Below, one piece after another: positions 8,642 to 17,395 of a stretch of DNA of 64,000 nt (positions within the stretch are counted from its first letter, which is position 1; each line of letters opens with the position of its first letter). The position numbers and the translations under genes were made by a program. Location of the stretch: positions 2,405,597-2,469,596 of the forward strand of contig NC_014378.1 in the NCBI RefSeq assembly GCF_000144695.1, read 5' to 3'. Under the pieces are notes generated by a model. It saw only the letters and a program-made list of their open reading frames with translations, did not search any database and was not told where the DNA came from. This stretch comes from Acetohalobium arabaticum DSM 5501. GTDB taxonomy: Bacteria; Bacillota; Halanaerobiia; Halobacteroidales; Acetohalobiaceae.

Positions 8642-9427
8642 CTATTTCTTAATCCGCCAATCATGCGTATAGATATTTATTCTCCTTCTTCGTGCAAAAC
8701 AGATCAAAGTTAGATTCAGCTCTTCAGCCATCTTAACTGTAAGAGAAGTGGGAGCAGCCCTCGAAATAAGAATCGGCACCCCCAGTTTAGCTGTCTTTAA
8801 TAGAATCTCCGAAGAAACCCGGCCGCTAGTAACCAACAGCTTATCGTCCAATTCAATTCCTTTCATGATCGTTTCCCCAACTATCTTATCTACAGCATTA
8901 TGGCGGCCAATATCTTCATTAAATAACAGCACCTCTTCTGAATTACAAAGAGCTGAACTGTGAGAACCGCCGGTCTCCTGAAATAAACCAGCCTTCTGCT
9001 GTAATCCTTTAACCAGCTCCAAAGCTTCATCTACTCCAATCGTTAATTCAGCTTCAATTTTACTACACTGCATAGAATCAATTACATTATAAAAGACAGT
9101 TCCCTTACCACAACCAGAAGTAATTGTTCTTGTATCATATAACTTCTCTACTAAAGAAGAAGTCTCTCGTTTGGTTTCTACTTCAACGATTCCTTCTTCT
9201 TCATTAATCTTAATATCTTCTATATCATCTCGGTCAGTAACTAGTCCTTCTGATTTTAAGAAACCTATAGCCAAATAATCCATCTTCTCAGGCGTACAGA
9301 GCATAGTAACTACTTCATCGCCATTGAGGATAATAGTTAAAGGCAATTCCACAACCACTGAATCAGTTACTTCTTCACTTCCTTCTTTACTTGCCCTTAT
9401 GATAGAAACTTCTTCTAATCTGGCCAC
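8642..9427 (-). CDS. fdhD: Formate dehydrogenase accessory sulfurtransferase FdhD
   Basis: About 261 residues. FdhD carries sulfur from a cysteine desulfurase to the molybdenum/tungsten cofactor of formate dehydrogenase. Visible: TSGCGKGT, which holds the first Cys of the E. coli CxxC loop while the second position is not Cys, as in B. subtilis FdhD; the nucleotide-like region LLFNEDIGRHNAVDK and VTSGRVSSEILLK and the ISRAAPTSLTV segment. The GTG at 9427 lies 7 bases after GGAGG; the ATG at 9445 would overlap that RBS and is less likely. Follows fdhA by about 30 bases and ends at the operon terminator. Confidence 0.92.
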   Translation of the reverse strand: MARLEEVSIIRASKEGSEEVTDSVVVELPLTIILNGDEVVTMLCTPEKMDYLAIGFLKSEGLVTDRDDIEDIKINEEEGIVEVETKRETSSLVEKLYDTRTITSGCGKGTVFYNVIDSMQCSKIEAELTIGVDEALELVKGLQQKAGLFQETGGSHSSALCNSEEVLLFNEDIGRHNAVDKIVGETIMKGIELDDKLLVTSGRVSSEILLKTAKLGVPILISRAAPTSLTVKMAEELNLTLICFARRRRINIYTHDWRIKK

Positions 9428-9457
9428 TTTTCTACCTCCAGCCATTCATCCCGCTCT

Positions 9458-12163
9458 TTATTGATTACTTACCTTTTCTATTCGAACTGCTGTTACTTTA
9501 TATTCTGGAATCTTACCTTCCGGATCTAATTCATCATTAGTTAACCTATTAGCAGGACTCTCAGCATAATGGAAAGGCATGAATATCTTTCCTGGTTTAA
9601 CTACATCTCCTACTTTAGCATAGGTTTCTACTTCTCCTCTACGAGAAGCAACTTTTACTCTATCTCCAGTTTCTATTCCTAAATCTTTAGCATCTTCCTT
9701 ATTAATCTCTACATAGGCATCCGGTTCATACTCATCAATAGATTCAGAATTTCTAGTCATAGTTCCAGTATGATAATGATACAACATCCTTCCAGTCATC
9801 ATTATATAATTATATTCTTCATTTACTTCTTCTATTGGCTTCATATGATCTACTGGATGGAATATACCTTTTCCGTGAGCAAATTCACCCTCATGTAAGA
9901 ACTTAGTTCCCGGATGATCTTTGTCAGGACACGGCCACTGTAATCCTTTATCCTCTACTCGATCATAATCAATGCCGCCATAAATAGGAGTCAGATCAGC
10001 TATTTCTTTCATTACCTCAGCAGGTGATTCATAATTCATTTCATACCCCATTCTATTAGCCAAGTCACAGACAATCTCCCAATCTGCTTTAGCTTCACCT
10101 GGTGGTGATACTGCTTTACGTACTCGCTGAATTCTACGCTCTGAATTAGTAAATGTTCCTTCTTTTTCAGCAAAACAAGCCGCCGGTAAAACAACATCAG
10201 CATATTCAGCCGTTTCAGTTAAGAAAATATCCTGAACAACTAAGAATTCAAGCTCCTCTAAAGCTTCTTCAATATGATTTTGATTTGGATCAGAAATTAC
10301 CGGATTTTCACCAACAACATATAAACTTTTTATTTCTTCTTCATCAATGGCATTAAACATTTCTACTACAGTAAGACCAACCTCATCAGATAATTCTGCT
10401 CCCCAGGCCGTCTCAAATTTCTCCTGAATATCAGAATCATCAACATTTTGGTAGCCGGGATAGACATTAGGCAGTCCACCTAAATCACAAGCACCCTGAA
10501 CATTATTCTGGCCTCTCAGAGGATTAACTCCAGTACCTTCTCGTCCTAGATTACCAGTTAACATAGCTAAACAAGCAATTGAAGTAACATTCTTGGTACC
10601 AGATTTATGCTGAGTAATTCCCATGGCATAATATATAGCTCCTCTATCAGCGGAAGCATATAATCTTGCCATTTCAATTATATCCTCAGCCGGAATACCA
10701 GTAATTTCTGCTACCTTTTCAGGAGGATAATCTTTCACAATTTCTTTTAATGCTTCAAAGCCTTCAGTTCTCTCTTCAATAAACTCCTTATCATGTAAAT
10801 CTTCTTTAATAATGACATGCATCAATCCATTTATTAGAGCTATATCACTTCCAGGCTCCTGATTGACTGCAATATCAGCTACAGAAGATAGCCCAATTTC
10901 ACGTGGATCAGCTACAATTAATTTAGTCCCATTGTTAACTGCTTTTTTAATCTTACTGCCTATTACTGGATGGGCTTCTGTAGTATTAGAACCAGTTACA
11001 AAGATTACATCAGAAGTTTCAACTTCATTAATAGAATTTGTCATTGCTCCACTTCCAAAACTTTTGGCTAGACCAGCCACAGTAGGAGAGTGTCACAAAT
11101 GAGCACAGTGGTCTACATTATTCGTACCTATTACAGCTCTCATAAACTTCTGAATCAAATAGTTATCTTCATTAGTACACCTAGCTGAAGTTAAATTACC
11201 AACAGCCTGACTACCGTATTCTTCTTTGACTTCACTTAAATTTTCAGCTACATAGTCTAAGGCTTCATCCCAACTAGCTTCTTCAAACTCCCCATCACGC
11301 TTAATTAATGGCTTAGTTAAGCGATCAGAATTATTAATAAACTGATATCCAAAGCGTCCTTTAATGCATGTTTCTCCAGCCGGATTGGGTATGCCATCTT
11401 TATAAACCGAACTAACTTTAACTACCTCATTATCTTTAATATTTAACTCTAACTGACAGCCTACACCACAATAAGGACAAGTCGTCTCTACCTTGTTATC
11501 TATATCAAATTCTCTTACTTGCCCCTTAGAAGGCTTATAAGTTAGGGCTCCTGTTGGGCATACTTCTACACACTGACCACAGAAGACACAATCAGAATCT
11601 TCACCACTCAAATCCTGTTCATAAGCAGTAGAAACTTGAGCTTCATGACCCCGTTGACTAAATTCAAGAGCATCAGAACATTGAATTTCCTGATCTACCT
11701 TAACACATCTACCGCATAAAATACACTTATTGGGATCATATTCAATAAAAGGATTTTTATCTTTTATTTCTAATCCTTCTTTTTCATTAGTTCCAAAAAT
11801 AGGCTCTGAAACATTATATTCATAACAATAATCTTGCAATTTACAATTTCCTGATTTTTCACAAGTTAAACAATCTAATGGATGATCTGCAATTAATAAA
11901 CTTAAAATATTTCTTCTGATTTCCCTTACCTTTTCACTATGAGTATATACTTCCATACCTTCTTCTACATTTAAAGTACAAGAAGTAGGTAAGTTACTGA
12001 ATCCTTCAACTTCAACTATACATAATCTACAAGCACCATGTGGCTCTAAAACTTCATTATAACAAAGAGTAGGTATCTCTATACCAAGCTCCTTACAGGC
12101 TTCAAGAACAGTATAATCTTCAGGTACCTCTACTTCCTTACTATTAATGGAAAGTTGAACCAT
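9458..12163 (-). CDS. fdhA: Formate dehydrogenase catalytic subunit, selenoprotein
   Basis: One 901-residue gene read through an in-frame TGA at 11093-11095 (residue 357), decoded as selenocysteine. The frame continues ...[26 protein letters not shown], exactly the active-site context of Sec formate dehydrogenases. N-terminal part: 2Fe-2S (Cys 34, 45, 48, 62), His94-Cys98-Cys101-Cys107 cluster, two ferredoxin-like clusters (147-157, 192-202), then the cluster next to the Mo/W-bisMGD site (Cys 229, 232, 236, 266). The first ferredoxin site has Asp157 in place of the fourth Cys. The C-terminal half is the molybdopterin domain and the dinucleotide-binding domain (YHTGTMTRNSES). Catalyses formate/CO2 interconversion, here coupled to the upstream NADH module. 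Confidence 0.95.
11060..11095 (-). promoter_or_regulatory. SECIS element of fdhA
   Basis: UGA codon followed 14 bases later by the hairpin GGCT-GGTCT-AGCC (11066-11078). Its apical GGUCU matches the SelB-binding loop of E. coli fdhF (AGGUCUG) and the distance from UGA is alike. It should recruit SelB with Sec-tRNA. Seen: hairpin and loop. SelB binding is inferred from the known bacterial element. Confidence 0.85.
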
Positions 12164-12193
12164 TATAATTTAAACCTCCCTCCACTTTTGCTT

Positions 12194-13123
12194 CTAATTT
12201 GCCGAATTCTCCAATTTATCCATAACTTCTTCAAGCTCTAATGCTTCCTTCCATTCAACTGCAACAAACTTTCCATCCTTCTTCAAATATGGTTCTTCTA
12301 CTTCCTCTACATTCTCAAATTCTGTCCAGAGTCTTCCTTTTAAGCATAGCGGTCTTCCTTCACCCGGGGCCTTAGCTTCTACCCCTATGTTTTTACCGTC
12401 TTTTTTGAGTAGATTGAATTCACAGCCATGTTCACATACATTACATGTAATTGCCTCTTTTTCTACTTCCCAACTTCTTGGCTTTTCCATATTTCTTTTA
12501 TCTATCAAGGCACCAGTTGGACAGACTGAAACACATCGATTACAGGAAACACAACCTGATTCCTCCAGCGTCATATCTGCATCAGCTGCAATCTTAGTTT
12601 CAAAGCCTCGATCAGCAAAAGTCAATACCTGACGTTCTGAAACTTGCTCACAGACTCTAACACATTTACCACATAATATGCATTTTGCTTCATCTCTTAA
12701 AATGTAGGGACTTGAAGTATCTACTATTCTTTCTCTTGTCTCTCCATCATGCTCTCTAAATTTAACATCATATCTATAAGCATAATCCTGCAGCAGACAT
12801 TCGCCAGCTTGTTCACAGACTAAACAATCATTAACATGATTATCTAACAGCAATTGCAGTATCTCTTTTCTTGTACTTACAACTTTTTCACTTTCAGTCT
12901 GAACCACCATTCCTTCTGCTACTGTTGTTGCACAAGAAGCCTTAAGGTCATCACTACCCTCTATTTCAACTACACATAGCCTACAGGAACCAACTACTTC
13001 TAAACTAGAATCATAACATAAAGCTGGAATATCTATATCCATGCTCTCTGCAGCCTCAAGAATACTATAATCTGCCGGCACTGTAACCTGCTGCTCATTT
13101 ATCGTTAAAGTAACACTCTCCAC
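12194..13123 (-). CDS. Iron-sulfur subunit like FdhA/NuoG N-terminus
   Basis: 309 residues carrying ligands for five clusters: 2Fe-2S (Cys 36, 47, 50, 64), His96/Cys100/103/109, two 4Fe-4S ferredoxin sites (148-158, 191-201) and the CxxC-x3-C...C set (227, 230, 234, 260) that in FdhA sits next to the Mo site. It ends right where FdhA's catalytic domain would begin (shared KKDGKF...W.EAL segment), so it looks like a duplicated FdhA/NuoG N-terminus kept as an electron wire. All four Cys are present in the first ferredoxin site, unlike FdhA. Likely connects the NuoF-like FMN subunit to FdhA. GTG start after GGAGG. Confidence 0.85.
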   Translation of the reverse strand: MESVTLTINEQQVTVPADYSILEAAESMDIDIPALCYDSSLEVVGSCRLCVVEIEGSDDLKASCATTVAEGMVVQTESEKVVSTRKEILQLLLDNHVNDCLVCEQAGECLLQDYAYRYDVKFREHDGETRERIVDTSSPYILRDEAKCILCGKCVRVCEQVSERQVLTFADRGFETKIAADADMTLEESGCVSCNRCVSVCPTGALIDKRNMEKPRSWEVEKEAITCNVCEHGCEFNLLKKDGKNIGVEAKAPGEGRPLCLKGRLWTEFENVEEVEEPYLKKDGKFVAVEWKEALELEEVMDKLENSAN

Positions 13124-13139
13124 TCAATTCACCTCCAAA

Positions 13140-14936
13140 TCATTCCTTAACTATAGCATCAAATGGACAGACATCCACACAGGCTCCACACTTAATACAT
13201 TCATCTACATCTATGGTATGCTGCTCTTTAGCCTCTCCACTAATAGCATCGGCTGGACACTCATCTACACACTTAGTACATCCTTCACAGTCATCGGTAA
13301 TCTTATAATCCAATAAGGCTTCACATGCACCGGCAGGACATGTCTGTTCCTCAACATGGGCTTCATACTCATCTCTAAAGTATCTTAAAGTTGATAGAAC
13401 CGGATTAGGTGCTGTCTGACCTAAACCACATAAGGAAGCAGTCTTAATTGTTTCAGCTAAACTCTCTAATTTATCGATATCAGCCAATGTGCCTTCACCA
13501 TCAGTAATCTTTTCTAATATCTCTAGCATTCTTTTGGTACCTTCTCGACAAGGAGTACACTTCCCACAGGATTCTGATACTGTAAAGTTAAGAAAGAATC
13601 GAGCTACATCTACCATACAGGTATCTTCATCCATTACAACCAATCCACCAGAGCCCATCATTGCTCCAGCATCAAGTAAAGAATCATAGTCAATTGGTAA
13701 ATCCAGCTTCTCTTCAGGAAGACAGCCGCCAGAAGGACCTCCAATCTGAACTGCTTTAAAATCTTTACCTTCATCAATACCGCCGCCGATATCATCAATA
13801 ATTTCTCTCATTGTAATTCCCATAGGAACTTCAGCCAAACCAGTATTATTGATCTTTCCTGTCAAGGCAAAGACTTTAGTTCCTTTACTATCTTCAGTAC
13901 CTATTTCACTAAAAGCTTCAGCACCATTATTGATAATCTCCGGAACATTCCCATAAGTTTCTACATTATTAATATTTGTCGGTTTGCCCCACAGTCCTTT
14001 TTGAGCTGGAAAAGGCGGTCGAGGTCTAGGCATTCCCCGTTCTCCCTCAATTGAAGCCATTAAAGCCGTCTCTTCACCACAAACAAAAGCACCGGCTCCT
14101 GCTTTAATCTGTAGATCAAAGCTAAAGTCTGTTCCGAAAAGATTCTCTCCTAATAAGCCATGCTCGTTAGCCTGATCAATTGCTTTCTCCAGACGTTCAA
14201 TAGCCAATGGATATTCTGCACGAACATAAATATATCCTTCATCTGCTCCAATAGCATATCCAGCAATAATCATGCCTTCAAGCAGTTTATGCGGATCCCC
14301 TTCTAATAAACTACGATCCATAAAAGCACCTGGATCACCTTCATCAGCATTACAGATAATATACTTCTTATCCCCCTCAGCATCATAAGCAAACTGCCAC
14401 TTAACGCCTGTCGGAAAACCGCCTCCACCGCGTCCACGAAGGCCGGATTTTTTAATTTCATCGATTACTTCCTGTGGCTCCATTGTTGTTAAGACTTCTC
14501 CTACTGCCTGATAACCATCCTGAGCAATATATTCTTCAATACTTTCAGGATTGATCTTACCACAGTTGGATAATACTACCCGCTGCTGTTTCTCATAGAA
14601 ATCTATATCCTGATAGGACGGAATATTCTCTTTTGTCATCGGCTCCTTATAAAGCAGCCTCTCTAATATTCTCCCCTTTAGAATATGCTCTTCTACCAGC
14701 TCTTCTAAATCCTCGGGCTGGACCTCACAGTAGAATACTCCTTCAGGATATACAATTAAGATCGGCCCCTTTTCACAGAAACCGTGGCATCCTGTTTCGA
14801 CAATCTTAATTTCATTTGTCAAACCCTGTTTATCCAGTTCTTCCTTTAAAGCCTCCTGTACTTCTTCACAGCCTGATGAAACACAGCCTGTACCTCCACA
14901 TACTAAGATATGTGATCTATAAATAGACTCTGACAT
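13140..14936 (-). CDS. NADH dehydrogenase-type FMN/NAD subunit (NuoF/HndC-like)
   Basis: 598 residues: an N-terminal thioredoxin-like 2Fe-2S domain (CGGTGCVSSGC and TGCHGFCEKGP), the 51-kDa NuoF core with the FMN loop GLRGRGGGGFPTG and the NAD-binding GAGAFVCGEETAL, a SLBB segment, the 4Fe-4S motif CGKCTPCREG, and two C-terminal ferredoxin clusters (CEGCTKCVDECP and CIKCGACVDVCP). This is the flavin subunit of HndC/HylB/HydB-type complexes, where electron bifurcation between NAD and ferredoxin takes place. Lies 17 bases upstream of the iron-sulfur subunit. NAD(P) specificity is not decided by what I can see. Confidence 0.92.
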   Translation of the reverse strand: MSESIYRSHILVCGGTGCVSSGCEEVQEALKEELDKQGLTNEIKIVETGCHGFCEKGPILIVYPEGVFYCEVQPEDLEELVEEHILKGRILERLLYKEPMTKENIPSYQDIDFYEKQQRVVLSNCGKINPESIEEYIAQDGYQAVGEVLTTMEPQEVIDEIKKSGLRGRGGGGFPTGVKWQFAYDAEGDKKYIICNADEGDPGAFMDRSLLEGDPHKLLEGMIIAGYAIGADEGYIYVRAEYPLAIERLEKAIDQANEHGLLGENLFGTDFSFDLQIKAGAGAFVCGEETALMASIEGERGMPRPRPPFPAQKGLWGKPTNINNVETYGNVPEIINNGAEAFSEIGTEDSKGTKVFALTGKINNTGLAEVPMGITMREIIDDIGGGIDEGKDFKAVQIGGPSGGCLPEEKLDLPIDYDSLLDAGAMMGSGGLVVMDEDTCMVDVARFFLNFTVSESCGKCTPCREGTKRMLEILEKITDGEGTLADIDKLESLAETIKTASLCGLGQTAPNPVLSTLRYFRDEYEAHVEEQTCPAGACEALLDYKITDDCEGCTKCVDECPADAISGEAKEQHTIDVDECIKCGACVDVCPFDAIVKE

Positions 14937-14965
14937 TATCTATTACCTCCTTTAAAGCCTGATAA

Positions 14966-15331
14966 TTAATCTTCTAATTTAGCTACTACCAGCTCCTCTA
15001 CGATATTACCATTAACCACATGTTCACTGATAATCCGCCGAGCAGCTTCCTTAGTTACTTCACCATAGGTAATTCTATTCTTTCCCGATAGCTGAACATC
15101 GACCAACGGTTCCTTTTCACACATACCTATACAGCCGGTCTGGGTTACCACTACATCCAGCTTTCGCTTATCTATCTCTTCTAACAGCACCTGCATAATC
15201 TCTCTTGCTCCAGCAGCAATACCACAGGTCCCCATTCCGACAATTACTTTAGGCTTGCCGTCTGCCTTTCTTGTCTTGAGATCTTGTTGGACCTTTTCTT
15301 TTAATTCATTTAATTCATCCAAGGATTTCAT
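14966..15331 (-). CDS. Thioredoxin-like 2Fe-2S protein (HndB-like)
   Basis: 121 residues. MGTCGIAAGARE and TGCIGMCEKEP mark the thioredoxin-like ferredoxin fold. Only three Cys are present, the usual state of HndB-type subunits of NAD(P)-linked hydrogenases. It probably stabilises or wires the diaphorase. Ordered between NuoE-like and NuoF-like genes exactly as hndA-hndB-hndC. Start ATG with an RBS (GGAGGTGA). Confidence 0.85.
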   Translation of the reverse strand: MKSLDELNELKEKVQQDLKTRKADGKPKVIVGMGTCGIAAGAREIMQVLLEEIDKRKLDVVVTQTGCIGMCEKEPLVDVQLSGKNRITYGEVTKEAARRIISEHVVNGNIVEELVVAKLED

Positions 15332-15382
15332 GGGTTAGTCACCTCCAAAGTTAGGTTAATAAATTTCGGTTATCATTTGTAC

Positions 15383-15874
15383 TTATTCATACTCGGCTAA
15401 TATTTCTGGTACTTGGTCAGGAGTTAATCGACCGTGGGTATCGTCGTTGATCATAATTACTGGAGCTAAACCACAGGCACCGATGCAGGCAACTGATTCT
15501 AAAGTAAACTTAAGATCTTCGGTGGTTTCTCCATCATCAATTCCTAATTCCTCCTGAATCTTCTCCAGAATCTTTTCACCACCGCGCACATGACAAGCAG
15601 TTCCCATACAGACTCTAATTACATTTTCACCGCGAGGATTTAAATGAAATTGAGAATAGAAAGTTGTTACTCCATAGATTTTACTGAGGGAAACTCCTAA
15701 ATTCTCAGACAATTCTTTTAAAACCTGCTGTGGCAGATAGCCATATTCTTCCTGTATAGCCTGTAGAATAGGAATCAAATTCTTCTTTTTCATTTTATAA
15801 CCTGCTAAAATATCTCTTAATGGTGCTAGATACTCTTCTCTACTCTTTTCTGAATTTTTACATTGACATGCCAT
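15383..15874 (-). CDS. NuoE/HndA-like 2Fe-2S subunit
   Basis: About 163 residues. Helical N-terminal domain (ILQAIQEEYGYLPQQVLKEL) followed by the 24-kDa 2Fe-2S domain with CMGTACH and, about 40 residues later, CIGACGLAP, the four cluster ligands. First gene of the formate dehydrogenase operon. ATG at 15874 follows AGGAGG with 8-base spacing; the ORF could begin at TTG 15892, but that codon precedes the RBS. Works with the NuoF-like subunit to take electrons to or from NAD(H). Confidence 0.9.
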   Translation of the reverse strand: MACQCKNSEKSREEYLAPLRDILAGYKMKKKNLIPILQAIQEEYGYLPQQVLKELSENLGVSLSKIYGVTTFYSQFHLNPRGENVIRVCMGTACHVRGGEKILEKIQEELGIDDGETTEDLKFTLESVACIGACGLAPVIMINDDTHGRLTPDQVPEILAEYE

Positions 15875-16119
15875 TACAGAGTACCTCCTCAACTATTTAT
15901 AATCTTTGCTTCTATGCAGCTTCTCTGTACTTATTCAATAATTAAATATATAACTTATTAGACTATAGCTTACTACTCACCCCCCCTTGATATTATCCAA
16001 CTATAACAAATATATCCTCAAATTATTCATCTATATATTACATATTAAAAAATCCTCTTAATATTTATAATTTTTTAAATCATTATATAAATAATCTCAC
16101 TAAACTAATATTATAAACT

Positions 16120-16339
16120 TAACCTAGTCAGCTTCTCCATCCAAATCATAGATTTAGATGAAGCTTGCTAAGTTCAGATATGCTCATCATATCCTAAAGA
16201 ATATTAGCAAGTTTTGCACCTTCTTAAACCTACAAATTGGTGATTCAGATTAAAGAAAGTAACGGGTTCGCCTGACAAGATTACGCCCATCCTTACTGTA
16301 AAAAAAATAAGAGCTACGAGTTACCTCGTATGCTATCTT
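16120..16339 (-). ncRNA. Omega-RNA-like 3' region of a TnpB element
   Basis: Directly after the TnpB fragment's stop come nested hairpins: an outer CTTGCTAA / TTAGCAAG with an inner GATATG / CATATC stem (about 16163-16213), then a long stem at 16130-16165 (AGCTTCATCTAAATC paired with GATTTGGATGGAGAAGCT). This layout, structured RNA overlapping and following the tnpB 3' end and closing with a GC-rich hairpin, is that of IS200/IS605 right ends and their guide RNA scaffolds. The rest of the stretch between here and the fdh operon (15893-16119) is AT-rich and shows no gene. Activity is unlikely since the nuclease gene is gone. Confidence 0.5.
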
Positions 16340-16500
16340 TTAAATAGCTCGTTGAGCAATATTTACTGAAGCATTATAATCAGCATTTAACTTGTGTCCA
16401 TTAGGACATACAAACTCACCTTGGCTTTTTCTATTACCTTTTTTACCACAAATCGTATTTATATAAAGTTTATAAAATTTCTCTTTATTCTGTTGTTTTT
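16340..16500 (-). pseudogene. tnpB: TnpB C-terminal remnant
   Basis: Reading the minus strand to the TAA at 16340-16342 gives ICGKKGNRKSQGEFVCPNGH and then KLNADYNASVNIAQRAI. This is the end of the TnpB zinc finger (CxxC ... CPxGH) and the RuvC-III motif with its catalytic Asp (NADYNA). Everything upstream of the first Cys pair is lost; the open frame runs into the 3' end of rex, so the element was truncated there. IS200/IS605-family relic. Confidence 0.8.
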
Positions 16501-17127
16501 TTAATCCTGAGATAAATGATAAGCTAAACTAATTAATCCAATCGATAGATCTTCATCCTTTAATTCAATCTCCTGAGGAACCTTTAAATGAGTAGGAGCA
16601 AAATTCCATAAAGCTTCAACACCTGCGTCAATTAAATCATCAGCAATACTTTGAGCATGCTCAGCCGGCACAACAATAATTCCCACTTTTATTCCATTCT
16701 CTTTGACCACTTCTTGTAACTTACTTACATCATGGATTTTTAAGCCAGCAAACTTCTTACCAATCTTATTGGGATCAGCATCAAATACATAATCAATCTT
16801 CAAACCTAATTTCCTAAATCCCCCATAATTTACTAACGCATGACCTAAGTTACCAGCACCAACTAAAGCCACTTCCCAAACCTGATCGAGTCCCAATATT
16901 TTTCTTAAATGCTTTAACAATACAGGCACTTCATAACCTACACCTCTCCGACCAAATTCTCCATAATAGGATAAATCTTTTCTTACCTGAGTAGAGGGAA
17001 TACCGATCTTATCTCCTAATTCCTGAGAAGATATAATATCAACATTCATCTTATTTAATCTCTGCAGACAACGATAATAAATCGGCAACCTTTCTATTGT
17101 TGTAGTAGGGGTTATTGTCTTTTTCAC
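16501..17127 (-). CDS. rex: Redox-sensing transcriptional repressor Rex
   Basis: 208 residues. N-terminal winged helix (IERLPIYYRCLQRL, SSQELGDKIGIPSTQVRKDLSYYGEFGRRGVGYEV) and C-terminal Rossmann NAD(H)-binding domain with VGAGNLGHALVNYGGF. Rex releases DNA when NADH/NAD rises and controls fermentative and hydrogenase or formate genes in Firmicutes. The start is GTG at 17125-17127, seven bases after AGGAGG; a longer frame to 17178 would translate that RBS. It is next to the NADH-linked FDH operon, a likely target, though I see no convincing Rex operator there. Confidence 0.93.
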   Translation of the reverse strand: MKKTITPTTTIERLPIYYRCLQRLNKMNVDIISSQELGDKIGIPSTQVRKDLSYYGEFGRRGVGYEVPVLLKHLRKILGLDQVWEVALVGAGNLGHALVNYGGFRKLGLKIDYVFDADPNKIGKKFAGLKIHDVSKLQEVVKENGIKVGIIVVPAEHAQSIADDLIDAGVEALWNFAPTHLKVPQEIELKDEDLSIGLISLAYHLSQD

Positions 17128-17326
17128 TTTTTTCCTCCTTAAATATACATAAATATCAATACACAAATTATAATACATACCTTATTTAAATATAATACTA
17201 GATACTTTTTAAAAGTCCTTTTTTTCACAAGAAAATTACTAGCTGTTATTCATTTACATATAATAAGAAATACCATTATACTTTCATTATTCCAAATACA
17301 GAAATTAATTTCTAATTCTTAACTTC

Positions 17327-17355
17327 TTTACATAGTAAAAAAAATATATTATTAT
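17327..17355 (+). promoter_or_regulatory. Promoter of lgt
   Basis: TTTACA (17327-17332), 17-base spacer, TATTAT (17350-17355), about 40 bases before the lgt start. Sigma-A-like match by eye; not tested. Confidence 0.5.
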
Positions 17356-17395
17356 ATTAACTAAATCTAGATTATCGAGGAGGATTAAATTTATC

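Noticed and set aside
9458..11080. A separate gene for the C-terminal FDH domain starting at GTG (MAGLAK).
   Set aside because: The frame is continuous with the upstream part across one TGA set in the Sec context; no RBS precedes the GTG.
11093..12163. FdhA broken by a nonsense mutation (pseudogene).
   Set aside because: The codon is UGA at the exact selenocysteine position and is followed by a SECIS-like hairpin with GGUCU.
17200..17250. TTGTGAAAA half-site as autoregulatory Rex site.
   Set aside because: No second half-site in the right place.
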